The notes beneath the pieces are model-generated. The model searched no databases. It had not been told where the DNA came from and worked only from the letters and a program-made list of their open reading frames with translations. Positions 8,024-16,595 of a stretch of DNA of 29,534 bases are shown piece after piece. A program made the translations under genes and the position numbers. Source of the stretch: an uncultured Lachnospiraceae bacterium (GTDB lineage: Bacteria; Bacillota_A; Clostridia; Lachnospirales; Lachnospiraceae); assembly GCA_947564305.1 (NCBI GenBank), contig CANOBT010000068.1:1-29534 (forward strand). Reading direction: 5' to 3'. Positions within the stretch are counted from its first letter, which is position 1. Each line of letters begins with the position of its first letter.

Positions 8024-9355
8024 ATGTTAGTGATAGGAAATGGAAAACTCGTTACCAGAGACAGCGCCCTTCCATTTGTTGAGAACGGCGCAGTGGCAAT
8101 CGACGGCACAAAGATTGCAGAAGTCGGTAAAACGGCGGAATTGAAAGAAAAATATAAGGATGCGGAATATATTGATGCAAAGAACGGCATTATCATGCCG
8201 GCATTTATCAATACGCATGAGCATATTTACAGCGCCATGGCAAGAGGATTCAGCATCAAGGGCTACAATCCGAAGGGATTCCTGGATATTCTGGATGGCC
8301 AGTGGTGGACTATTGACAGGCATCTGACTCTGGAACAGACAAAATATAGTGCTATGGATACCATGATATCCTGTATCCGCAACGGTGTGACGACCATATT
8401 TGACCATCATGCAAGTTTTGGACATATCAAGGACAGCTTATTTACCATTGCCGATGTGGCAAAAGAACTGGGAGTGCGCTCCTGCCTGTGCTACGAGGTG
8501 TCCGACAGAGACGGCATGGATAAGGCGAAGGAATCCGTGATGGAAAATGCAGAATTCATCCGTTACGCACTGAAGGATGATTCAGATATGCTGGCTGGTA
8601 TGATGGGAATGCATGCGCAGTTTACGATTTCCGACGCGACGATGGAACTGGCAGCGGCAAACAAGCCGGATGAAGTTGGATATCATATCCATGTGGCGGA
8701 GGGAATCGAAGATCTTCATGACTGCTTGAAAAAGTATGGTAAACGGATCGTAGACCGGCTGATGGACTGGAATATTCTTGGGGAAAAGACATTGCTTGGC
8801 CACTGCATTTACATCAATTCTCATGAGATGGATTTGGTGAAGGATACCAACACAATGGTGGTACATAATCCGGAATCTAATATGGGCAATGCCTGCGGAT
8901 GCCCGCCGACGATGGAGTTGGTGCACAGAGGAATCCTGGCAGGGCTTGGAACAGACGGATATACCCATGATATGACAGAATCTTTTAAGGTGGCGAATGT
9001 GCTTCACAAACATCATCTGTGTGATGCGAATGCAGCATGGGGAGAGGTTCCGAAGATGCTGTTTGAGAACAATGCAGCCATTGCAAACCGTTACTTCAAG
9101 GCTCCTCTTGGTGTTCTGAAGGAAGGCGCGGCGGCAGATGTCATCGTGGTAGATTATAATCCGCCGACACATCTGGACGAGAATAATATTAATGGACATA
9201 TCCTGTTTGGCATGACAGGAAGAGATGTTGTAACGACAGTCGGAAACGGCAAAGTCCTGATGAAAGACAGGGAAGTGAAAGTAGTAGACGTAGAAGAAGC
9301 TATGGCAAAATGCAGGGAAGAATCTGCAAAATTGTGGAAGAGTATTAACGGTTAA
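8024..9355 (+). CDS. ssnA: SsnA-type aminohydrolase
   Basis: 443 aa, amidohydrolase superfamily (chlorohydrolase/guanine-deaminase-like branch). Metal ligands are visible: THEHIYSAM (His-x-His, beta strand 1), YHIHVAEG, LGHCIYIN and LGTDGYTHDM (Asp of strand 8). The SsnA family occurs in selenium-dependent molybdenum hydroxylase clusters. By analogy it hydrolyses a C-N bond in an aminated or ring-opened purine; the exact substrate is unproven. Start ATG at 8024 with AGGAGG 7-8 bases upstream. It lies 54 bases after the permease in an A-rich spacer. Cytoplasmic. A structured spacer of 106 bases separates it from ygfK. Confidence 0.93.
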   Translation: MLVIGNGKLVTRDSALPFVENGAVAIDGTKIAEVGKTAELKEKYKDAEYIDAKNGIIMPAFINTHEHIYSAMARGFSIKGYNPKGFLDILDGQWWTIDRHLTLEQTKYSAMDTMISCIRNGVTTIFDHHASFGHIKDSLFTIADVAKELGVRSCLCYEVSDRDGMDKAKESVMENAEFIRYALKDDSDMLAGMMGMHAQFTISDATMELAAANKPDEVGYHIHVAEGIEDLHDCLKKYGKRIVDRLMDWNILGEKTLLGHCIYINSHEMDLVKDTNTMVVHNPESNMGNACGCPPTMELVHRGILAGLGTDGYTHDMTESFKVANVLHKHHLCDANAAWGEVPKMLFENNAAIANRYFKAPLGVLKEGAAADVIVVDYNPPTHLDENNINGHILFGMTGRDVVTTVGNGKVLMKDREVKVVDVEEAMAKCREESAKLWKSING

Positions 9356-9366
9356 TCATAGAGACA

Positions 9367-9414
9367 CAGCGGCAGTACGGCCTGTACGGGCGCACAGGCT
9401 GCACAAGCCCGCTG
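9367..9414 (+). other. GC-rich intercistronic hairpin between ssnA and ygfK
   Basis: Outer arms CAGCGG/CCGCTG (9367-9372/9409-9414) and inner arms GCCTGT/ACAGGC (9380-9385/9394-9399) with an eight-base loop. No T-run follows. It is much more GC-rich than the flanking spacer and probably stabilises or processes the polycistronic mRNA; partial termination cannot be excluded. Confidence 0.5.
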
Positions 9415-9461
9415 GATAAAATTTCCATAGGAAATGAATGATATCTTAGGAGGAAACTAAT

Positions 9462-12443
9462 ATGAGCGATATTATGAGCTGCATTCCGTTTGAAAAATTG
9501 TTGAACTGGATTCGGACAGAACATGACGAAAAAGGAACGGTATTTGGAGTACGCAGGCCCTATGTGGCGAATCCTGCAAGCACACAGACACTTTTTGGGA
9601 GAAAATTGGAAAATCCAATTGGACCGGCGGCCGGACCGAACAGCCAGCTTGCCCAGAATATTGTGGCATCTTATTATGCAGGGAGCCGTTTCTTTGAGTT
9701 GAAAACCGTGCAGGTGATGGACGGTGCGGAATTGGCGGCATGTATCAATAAACCTTGTATCCTGGCAGAAGACGAGGGTTACAACTGCGAATGGTCTACA
9801 GAACTTTATGTGCCTCAGGCCCAGGATGAATATATCAAGGCGTGGTTCCTGACTGCATTTGTGGCGAAGGAATACGGACTTGGAAGTATGGACGGCTTCC
9901 AGTTCAATATCAGCGTGGGTTATGACCTGAAAGGCATCAAAACAGAAAAGATTGATACCTTTATTGAAAATATGAAGAATGCAGAGAATACAGAAGTTTT
10001 CAAGGAATGTAAAGAAGTGCTTCTTGCTCATGCAGGGGAATTCAAGAATGTGACGAAGGAAGATATCGAGAGTATTTCCCCGTTCATCTGTAATTCAGCG
10101 ACGATTTCTACGCTTCACGGATGCCCGCCGCAGGAAATCGAGAGCATTGCCACTTATCTTTTGACCGAGAAGAAGATGAACACATTTATTAAATGTAATC
10201 CGACTCTTCTGGGGTATGAATTCGCCCGCCAGACCATGGACGAGATGGGATATGATTATGTTGCATTTGGAAGGTTCCATTTTGATGATGACCTGCAGTA
10301 TAAGGATGCGGTTCCGATGCTTCAGAGACTGATGAGCCTGTCCGGCGAGAAGAATCTGCAGTTTGGTGTGAAGATTACCAACACGTTCCCGGTAGATGTG
10401 AAGGCAAATGAGCTGCCAAGTGAAGAGATGTATATGTCAGGAAAATCCCTGTATCCCTTATCCATTGCTGTAGCGGCAAAGCTCTCCAAAGATTTTGGCG
10501 GACAACTGCGGATTGCATATTCCGGCGGAGCAGATGCATTTAATATTGAAAAGATTATTGGAACCGGTATATGGCCGGTAACAGTTGCCACCACAATTTT
10601 GAAACCAGGCGGCTACCAGAGATTGAAACAGATGGCAGAGCAGTTGGATGCGGTTGGTGTGAAGCCGTTTGAAGGAATTGACGTAGATGCGCTGAATCAG
10701 CTGGCAGCAGATGCAATCAATGACCCGCACCATGTGAAGCCTGCAAAGATTCCGGCATCCAGAAAGTCCAATGAGAGAGTTCCGCTTCTGGACTGTTACA
10801 CAGCACCATGTGAGGATGCTTGTCCAATCCATCAGGAGATTACCACTTATGTGCGTTTGGCAGGAGAAGGAAAATATGAAGATGCGTTCAAAGTGATTTT
10901 GAATAAGAATGCGTTGCCGTTTATCACAGGCACTATCTGTGCGCATGACTGCCAGAGTCATTGTAACCGTACCTTCTATGAGACATCGGTTCAGATTCGT
11001 GATACAAAGCTTGAATGTGCAGAGAAGGCTTATGACGCAGTGATTGACAGTGTCGCTCCTGAAGGAAACTGCGGCAAGAAAGTTGCAATCGTCGGCGGCG
11101 GCCCATCTGGTATGGCGGCGGCATATTATCTTGCAAGAGCAGGAGCTGAGGTTACACTGTATGAGAAGCGCGACAAGCTGGGCGGCGTCGTGAGTGCTAT
11201 TATTCCGGATTTCAGAATTGACGACAGTGTGATTGACAAGGATGTATCCTTGCTTCGCAAGCTCGGTGTAAATATTTTGACAAACACAGAGGCTCCGGCT
11301 GTCAGTGAATTAAAGAAATCATATGACGATGTAGTCCTGGCAGTGGGTGCTTACAAGCGGGGTGAACTGAAACTGGAAGGCGGCGAGGCGGTCAATGCGC
11401 TTGCGTTCCTGGAAGAATTCAATGAGAAGAAGGGCAAGGTAGACCTTGGCAAAAATGTGGTTGTCATCGGCGGAGGAAATACGGCGATGGATACGGCAAG
11501 GTCAGCAAAACGCTGTGAAGGCGTAGAGCATGTATACCTTGTATACCGCAGAACGAAACGCTATATGCCGGCTGACGAGCACGAATTGCTCCTGGCTTTG
11601 GAAGATGGCGTAGAATTTGAAGAACTTCTGGCTCCGGTGAAGTTAGAAGGCGGCAAATTAATCTGCAAAGTGACGAAACTGGGAGAACCAGATGCATCCG
11701 GCCGTGCAGGTGTCGTAGAGACTGACGAAACCATTTCGATTCCGGCAGATACCGTCATCGCGGCAGTGGGTGAAAAAGTGCCTACAGATTATTACGAGGC
11801 AAATGGATTGAACGTGGATGAACGCGGACGAGTAAAGGTAAGTAAGACTCTGGAAAGCAGTGTGGAGGGTGTCTATGTAGTAGGAGACGGCCTGTTTGGT
11901 CCTTCCTTAGTTGTAAAGGGAATGGGAGAGGCGTTGACAGCAGCGGAAGCGATTGTCGGCGCACCGGTGACAGGCGATATGAGCCGGCCGGCTGATGTAG
12001 ATGCGATTTACCAGAAGAAGGGAATCCTCGCAGAGCCAGGTAACGGCAAAGAGGTGGACCGGTGTCTGGGATGCTCTACCGTATGCGAAAACTGTGTGGA
12101 TGTATGTCCGAACCGTGCCAATATTTCTGTGAAAGTACCGGGAATGGCAAAAGCGCAGGTAATCCATGTGGACTATATGTGTAATGAATGCGGCAACTGT
12201 AAGGTATTCTGTCCATACGCAAGCGCACCGTATCTTGACAAGTTTACGTTATTTGCCAGCGAGAAGGATATGGCAGACAGCAAGAACGATGGATTTGCAG
12301 TATTGAACCGGGATGCCCTGGAGTGCAAGGTAAGGTTCATCGGAAATGAACTGATTTGGAAGAAGGGCGAGGATACGAAGGTTCCGGAAGGATTGCAGAA
12401 GCTGATAGAAGCAGTATGTGCAGACTATAGCTATTTATTGTAA
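9462..12443 (+). CDS. ygfK: YgfK-type flavin/iron-sulfur oxidoreductase (putative selenate-reductase-like subunit)
   Basis: 993 aa, close to E. coli YgfK (just over 1000 aa). Domain order: residues 1-430, a dihydroorotate-dehydrogenase-like TIM barrel; 440-520, a glutamate-synthase beta-chain-type Cys region (CYTAPCEDACPIHQE near 445, CAHDCQSHC near 492); FAD-binding AIVGGGPSGMAAAYYLARAG near 541; NAD(P)-binding VVIGGGNTAMDTA near 666; VVGDGLFGPSLVVKGMGEA near 808; and a C-terminal pair of iron-sulfur motifs (CLGCSTVCENCVDVCP near 869, CNECGNCKVFCP near 907). This layout shuttles electrons from NAD(P)H through flavin and clusters to the barrel domain. In anaerobic purine catabolism it is thought to reduce a purine-derived ring; that role is inference. 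Start ATG at 9462 with AGGAGG. Confidence 0.93.
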   Translation: MSDIMSCIPFEKLLNWIRTEHDEKGTVFGVRRPYVANPASTQTLFGRKLENPIGPAAGPNSQLAQNIVASYYAGSRFFELKTVQVMDGAELAACINKPCILAEDEGYNCEWSTELYVPQAQDEYIKAWFLTAFVAKEYGLGSMDGFQFNISVGYDLKGIKTEKIDTFIENMKNAENTEVFKECKEVLLAHAGEFKNVTKEDIESISPFICNSATISTLHGCPPQEIESIATYLLTEKKMNTFIKCNPTLLGYEFARQTMDEMGYDYVAFGRFHFDDDLQYKDAVPMLQRLMSLSGEKNLQFGVKITNTFPVDVKANELPSEEMYMSGKSLYPLSIAVAAKLSKDFGGQLRIAYSGGADAFNIEKIIGTGIWPVTVATTILKPGGYQRLKQMAEQLDAVGVKPFEGIDVDALNQLAADAINDPHHVKPAKIPASRKSNERVPLLDCYTAPCEDACPIHQEITTYVRLAGEGKYEDAFKVILNKNALPFITGTICAHDCQSHCNRTFYETSVQIRDTKLECAEKAYDAVIDSVAPEGNCGKKVAIVGGGPSGMAAAYYLARAGAEVTLYEKRDKLGGVVSAIIPDFRIDDSVIDKDVSLLRKLGVNILTNTEAPAVSELKKSYDDVVLAVGAYKRGELKLEGGEAVNALAFLEEFNEKKGKVDLGKNVVVIGGGNTAMDTARSAKRCEGVEHVYLVYRRTKRYMPADEHELLLALEDGVEFEELLAPVKLEGGKLICKVTKLGEPDASGRAGVVETDETISIPADTVIAAVGEKVPTDYYEANGLNVDERGRVKVSKTLESSVEGVYVVGDGLFGPSLVVKGMGEALTAAEAIVGAPVTGDMSRPADVDAIYQKKGILAEPGNGKEVDRCLGCSTVCENCVDVCPNRANISVKVPGMAKAQVIHVDYMCNECGNCKVFCPYASAPYLDKFTLFASEKDMADSKNDGFAVLNRDALECKVRFIGNELIWKKGEDTKVPEGLQKLIEAVCADYSYLL

Positions 12444-12450
12444 TAAAAAG

Positions 12451-12528
12451 TTTGCGGTGACAGCAGCCGCAAAGGATTTGGACGAAGCCATACGCGGGAT
12501 TTGACTGAAGATATTCCTGTGTATGGCT
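12451..12528 (+). other. Two hairpins in the ygfK-yqeB spacer
   Basis: Hairpin 1: TTTGCGG/CCGCAAA (12451-12457/12467-12473). Hairpin 2: AGCCATAC/GTATGGCT (12486-12493/12521-12528), which extends by CGA/TCG with a one-base bulge. No T-run follows either. The 143-base spacer is otherwise empty. A role in setting relative expression of upstream and downstream genes is likely but unproven. Confidence 0.45.
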
Positions 12529-12586
12529 GTCGGACAATTTACTGATATGGAGATTTTGGCAGAACAAGAGAGGCAGGGACGCAGAA

Positions 12587-13363
12587 GTGAAGGTATTGAT
12601 CAAAGGAGCCGGAGATCTGGCATCAGGGATTGCATATGAATTCTGGCTTGCGGGGCATCAGGTTTTGATGACGGATATAGAAACTCCTCTGGCTGTGAGA
12701 AGGATGGTGTCTTTCTCACGCGCAGTTTATGAAGGAGAAGCTCAGGTGGAAACGGCAAAAGGGATCTTAATCCATAATCTGGAGGAGGCTCTTTCTGTAA
12801 TGAATGCAGGCCATATTGCGGTCATTGTAGATGAGAAGGCAAAAATCCGTGACGAGTATAAACCGAATATCCTGGTGGACAGTATCATGGCGAAAAGAAA
12901 TATAGGAACCTGTATTACGGATGCACCTGTGGTGATTGGAATCGGTCCCGGTTTTACGGCAGGAAGTGACTGCCACTATGTAATCGAGACACAGAGAGGC
13001 CCATCGTTAGGGCAGGTGATTCGGGAAGGAAGCGCTATCCCGAACACAGGTATCCCCGGAGAGATTGCCGGATATACGATGGAACGTCTTCTGAAAGCAT
13101 CGGCATCCGGTGTGATAGAACCGGCAGTTCAGATTGGAGATTTGGTAAAAAAGGGTCAGGTAGCGGCAATGACCGGAGGCGTCCCAGTCTATGCGCAGAT
13201 GTCGGGTATTGTCCGTGGGATGCTCCAAAAAGGCGTTCGTGTGGAAAAAGGGCTTAAGATTGGCGACGTAGATGCCAGAGAGAAAAAGGAATTATGTTAC
13301 ACCATATCAGATAAAGCAAGACGGATAGGCAGAGGCGCCTTGGAGGCGGCTTTCGATAAATGA
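12587..13363 (+). CDS. yqeB: Selenium-dependent molybdenum hydroxylase maturation protein YqeB
   Basis: 258 aa from a GTG at 12587; no in-frame ATG gives a full N-terminal Rossmann segment, which begins immediately (VLIKGAGDLASGIAYEFWLA). The family (EF2563/YqeB type) is found only with selenium-dependent molybdenum hydroxylases and orphan SelD and is thought to act in cofactor maturation, perhaps selenium insertion; no biochemistry is assured. Other visible landmarks are the loop GIGPGFTAGSDCHYVIETQR with a conserved-looking Cys, and a C-terminal beta domain (GVPVYAQMSGIVRGMLQKGV) resembling biotinyl/lipoyl-like hammerhead folds. It lies 29 bases before the dehydrogenase gene and is presumably cotranscribed with it. 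Confidence 0.9.
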   Translation: MKVLIKGAGDLASGIAYEFWLAGHQVLMTDIETPLAVRRMVSFSRAVYEGEAQVETAKGILIHNLEEALSVMNAGHIAVIVDEKAKIRDEYKPNILVDSIMAKRNIGTCITDAPVVIGIGPGFTAGSDCHYVIETQRGPSLGQVIREGSAIPNTGIPGEIAGYTMERLLKASASGVIEPAVQIGDLVKKGQVAAMTGGVPVYAQMSGIVRGMLQKGVRVEKGLKIGDVDAREKKELCYTISDKARRIGRGALEAAFDK

Positions 13364-13392
13364 TTATCAGACAAAGAAGGTGAGATTTGAAA

Positions 13393-15990
13393 ATGTATAC
13401 ATTTGTAGTGAATGGAAAGACCGTGACAACGGATAAGAAGCAGACGCTGCTCCGGTTCCTCAGAGATGAGCTGCATCTCACTTCTGTCAAAGACGGGTGC
13501 AGTCAGGGGGCCTGCGGCGCGTGTACCGTGATTATTGACGGGGTAACCTGTAAGGCCTGCGTTCCTACGACGGACCGGTTGGAGGGGAAAACAGTTCTGA
13601 CCGTAGAAGGCTTAAGTGATTGGGAATCCAAAGTTTTTACCTATGCTTACGGGGAGGCAGGGGCCGTGCAGTGCGGTTTTTGTATCCCAGGTATGATTAT
13701 GTGTACCAAGGCATTGCTGGATGTCAATCCTGACCCTACAGAAGAGGAAATCCGGTATGCCCTTCGCAACAATTACTGCCGTTGTACCGGATATGTTAAG
13801 ATTATTGCCGCAGTGAAACTTTCGGCAAAAATACTTCGGGAAGGCGTGATTCCTGAGAAGAGTGCAGATGATTGGAAAATTGGCTCCCGTGTACATCGGT
13901 TGGATGTGGAAGAGAAGGTGCTTGGCTACGGCAAGTATCCGGATGATTTTTATATGGAAGGAATGTGCTATGGTTCTGCCCTTAGAAGCAAATATCCCAG
14001 GGCAAGGGTGCTGTCCATTGATACCTCTAAAGCAAAAGCTTTGCCGGGAGTGGTAGCAGTCTTGACAGCGGAGGATATTCCGGGGGAAAATAAGATTGGA
14101 CACTTGAAGCACGATCAGTATACCATGATTCCTGTTGGCGGGCTAACCCATTATCTGGGCGACGCGATTGCACTGGTAGCAGCGGAAGATATGGAAACAG
14201 TAGAAAAGGCGAAAAAGCTGATCAAGGTGGAATATGAGGTCCTTCCGGCAATCCATAATATTGAAGAAGCGGCAGCCCCTGACGCACCCAGAGTATTTGA
14301 CGAAGAAGAGTCCAATGTACAGGCATATAAGCACGTAAGCCGGGGGAATGCGTCAGAGGCAATCCAAAATGCGAAGCATGTTATCTCACATCATTTTGAA
14401 ACTCCCTGGACAGAGCATGCATTTCTGGAGCCGGAATGTGCGGTGGCATACATAGATGAAGACGATGATGTGATGGTGATTTCCACAGACCAGTCTGCAT
14501 ATTGCACTTACCACGAATGCAGTCTGATGTTGGGGACGGATAAGGTGAAGGCAGAAAACGCATTGGTGGGCGGCGGCTTCGGCGGCAAAGAGGATATGAC
14601 GGTACAGCATCTTGCAGCGTTGATTGCCTACCATACCAGACGCCCGGTGAAGGTCCGGCTGACCAGGGCGGAATCTCTCTTGATTCACCCGAAGCGGCAT
14701 CATTTTGTCATGGACTTCACCATGGGCTGTGATGAAAACGGAAAGATTATGGGAGTCAAGGCGAAGGTCGCTTCTGACACAGGAGCCTTTGCATCTCTTG
14801 GCGGTCCGGTATTGGAACGTGCCTGCACCCATGCGGCGGGACCCTATGCTTACGAGAATTTTGAGATTGAAGGAACTGCCTATTATACAAACAATCCGCC
14901 GGCAGGGGCATTTCGTGGTTTTGGTGTGACCCAGACCTGTTTTGCCACGGAGACTCTTTTAAATATGATGGCGGATGAAATCGGGATTACCCCATGGGAA
15001 ATCCGTTATCGAAATGCCATCCGTCCAGGAGGAGTACTGCCGAACGGCCAGATTGTAGATGAATCTACCGGACTGGTGGAGACATTGGAGGCAGTGAAGG
15101 AACAGTACGATGCGGCAAGGGCAGCCGGAAAACCCGTAGGGCTTGCCTGTGCTATGAAGAATGCCGGAGTAGGTGTAGGAATTCCAGACACCGGCCGTGT
15201 AAAATTAATCATTCAAGATGATAAAAAGATGCATATCTTTACGGGAGCTTCCTGTATTGGCCAGGGCCTTGGAACGGTATTGGTACAGATGATCGTCAGC
15301 AATACCGATTTGAAACGTGAGGATATCGTTTATGAGCGCAGTAATACGTGGATTGCTCCGGATTCCGGAACGACTTCCGGTTCCAGGCAGACGTTGATTA
15401 CCGGGGAAGCCTGTCTGCGTGCGTGCAGAAAATTCATGGAGGCAAAGGCCGGAGGGAAAACCCTTGCAGACCTGGTGGGACAGGAATTCTATGGAGAATA
15501 CCTTGCCAAGACAGATCCACTTGGTGCTGACGTGCCCAATCCGGTTTCCCACGTGGCATATGGATACGCTACTCAGATGTGTATTCTGGATTCAAAAACG
15601 AAAAAGATTGAAAAGATGGTAGCAGCCCATGATGTAGGGAAGGCAGTGAATCCGCTGTCCTGTGAAGGTCAGATTGAGGGCGGCGTCGTGATGTCCATGG
15701 GATTTGCCCTGCGTGAGAGATACCCCATCGATGAGAACTGTAAACCAGTTGAGAAATACGGTGCTTTGGGGCTGTTCCGTGCCCATGAGGTTCCGGAGAT
15801 TGAGGCAATTGTCATTGATAAACCAGGGCTGAATGTGGCCTGCGGTGCAATTGGAATCGGGGAAATCACCTCTATTCCGACGGCTCCTGCCATTACGGAT
15901 GCTTACTACCGGTTGGATGGAGAGCGCAGATATAGCCTGCCTATCTCTGGTACAGCCTATGAAAGGAAGGAGGGCCAAACATGGCAGTAA
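13393..15990 (+). CDS. xdh: Selenium-dependent xanthine dehydrogenase, [2Fe-2S] and molybdopterin domains in one chain
   Basis: 865 aa from the ATG at 13393, preceded by GAAGGTGAG; a TTG two codons earlier is too close to that site. Residues 1-155 hold two [2Fe-2S] clusters: plant-type Cys36, 41, 44, 56 and the helical-type Cys94, 97, 129, 131. Residues 165-865 are the molybdenum-binding part: YGSALRSKYPRARV, GGGFGGKED near 394, PPAGAFRGFGVTQ near 505, CIGQGLGT, DSGTTSGSRQT, and near 823 GAIGIGEITSIPTAP, whose Glu fits the catalytic base of xanthine dehydrogenases. No FAD domain is present, so electrons must pass to another protein, probably the RnfB-like ferredoxin encoded next with a 10-base overlap. 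Such single-chain hydroxylases beside yqeB and selD carry labile selenium at the Mo site. Purine hydroxylation is likely; xanthine versus another purine is not resolved. Confidence 0.92.
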   Translation: MYTFVVNGKTVTTDKKQTLLRFLRDELHLTSVKDGCSQGACGACTVIIDGVTCKACVPTTDRLEGKTVLTVEGLSDWESKVFTYAYGEAGAVQCGFCIPGMIMCTKALLDVNPDPTEEEIRYALRNNYCRCTGYVKIIAAVKLSAKILREGVIPEKSADDWKIGSRVHRLDVEEKVLGYGKYPDDFYMEGMCYGSALRSKYPRARVLSIDTSKAKALPGVVAVLTAEDIPGENKIGHLKHDQYTMIPVGGLTHYLGDAIALVAAEDMETVEKAKKLIKVEYEVLPAIHNIEEAAAPDAPRVFDEEESNVQAYKHVSRGNASEAIQNAKHVISHHFETPWTEHAFLEPECAVAYIDEDDDVMVISTDQSAYCTYHECSLMLGTDKVKAENALVGGGFGGKEDMTVQHLAALIAYHTRRPVKVRLTRAESLLIHPKRHHFVMDFTMGCDENGKIMGVKAKVASDTGAFASLGGPVLERACTHAAGPYAYENFEIEGTAYYTNNPPAGAFRGFGVTQTCFATETLLNMMADEIGITPWEIRYRNAIRPGGVLPNGQIVDESTGLVETLEAVKEQYDAARAAGKPVGLACAMKNAGVGVGIPDTGRVKLIIQDDKKMHIFTGASCIGQGLGTVLVQMIVSNTDLKREDIVYERSNTWIAPDSGTTSGSRQTLITGEACLRACRKFMEAKAGGKTLADLVGQEFYGEYLAKTDPLGADVPNPVSHVAYGYATQMCILDSKTKKIEKMVAAHDVGKAVNPLSCEGQIEGGVVMSMGFALRERYPIDENCKPVEKYGALGLFRAHEVPEIEAIVIDKPGLNVACGAIGIGEITSIPTAPAITDAYYRLDGERRYSLPISGTAYERKEGQTWQ

Positions 15991-16466
15991 ATAAAAAATT
16001 TCCTTACCGTGCGGCAGTAGTGGCGTGTAACGGAACCTGTGCTGCAAGCGCCGTATCCGGATGCAAATATGGCTGTGCAGGCTGTGGAAATTGTGTCGCG
16101 GTCTGTAAGTTCGGCGCGATTTCTCTTAACGAATACGGTGTGGCAGAAGTGGACGAAGAAAAATGTATTGCCTGTGGAATGTGCGTGCGGGCTTGTCCGC
16201 AAGAGATCATCCATTTACACGAATGCGCCAACTATATTGTAGTGAAATGCTCCAATGAGGACAAAGGAAAAGAGGCAAGGGAAGCCTGTCCCGTGAGCTG
16301 TATCGGCTGCGGAATCTGTGAAAAGACATGTACCGCAGAGGCAGTAAAGGTGATGAATAACCATGCAGTCATAGAGGAGGAGTTATGCTTGAGCTGCGGA
16401 ATGTGCGCGGTGAAATGTCCGCGTCATGCGATTGCGGATTTGCGAGGGGTGCTGACAGGAAAGTAA
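15981..16466 (+). CDS. RnfB-like polyferredoxin
   Basis: 161 aa with four cysteine groups. The N-terminal part (VVACNGTC, CKYGCAGCGNCVAVCKFGAI; Cys16, 20, 28, 32, 35, 38, 42) is like the soluble iron-sulfur domain of RnfB. Three further [4Fe-4S] motifs follow: CIACGMCVRACP, CIGCGICEKTC and CLSCGMCAVKCP. There is no transmembrane helix, unlike Rnf-complex RnfB. ATG at 15981 has GGAAGGAGGG upstream inside the end of the dehydrogenase gene, a 10-base overlap that suggests translational coupling and equal amounts. It is the probable electron acceptor for the FAD-less dehydrogenase, delivering to YgfK or to a cell ferredoxin pool (inference). Confidence 0.9.
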   Translation: MAVNKKFPYRAAVVACNGTCAASAVSGCKYGCAGCGNCVAVCKFGAISLNEYGVAEVDEEKCIACGMCVRACPQEIIHLHECANYIVVKCSNEDKGKEAREACPVSCIGCGICEKTCTAEAVKVMNNHAVIEEELCLSCGMCAVKCPRHAIADLRGVLTGK

Positions 16467-16513
16467 AGGCAGCCTGCAGAAGAAGGATGAGCTTATATAG
16501 ATAGATAACATAT

Positions 16514-16559
16514 ACACCAGGTAACCTCTTCTGATGGAGAAGAGGCTGCCTGGTGTTTT
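16514..16559 (+). terminator. Strong intrinsic terminator of the permease-to-ferredoxin operon
   Basis: ACACCAGG..CCTCTTCT pairs with AGAAGAGG..CCTGGTGT around a short GATGG loop, followed by a T-run. It lies 48 bases after the ferredoxin stop codon and between convergent genes. On the minus strand the following bases are not T-rich, so it mainly serves the plus strand. Confidence 0.88.
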
Positions 16560-16595
16560 AAAACTCCGAAAAATCAGCCAACAGCCCTTCTAAAA

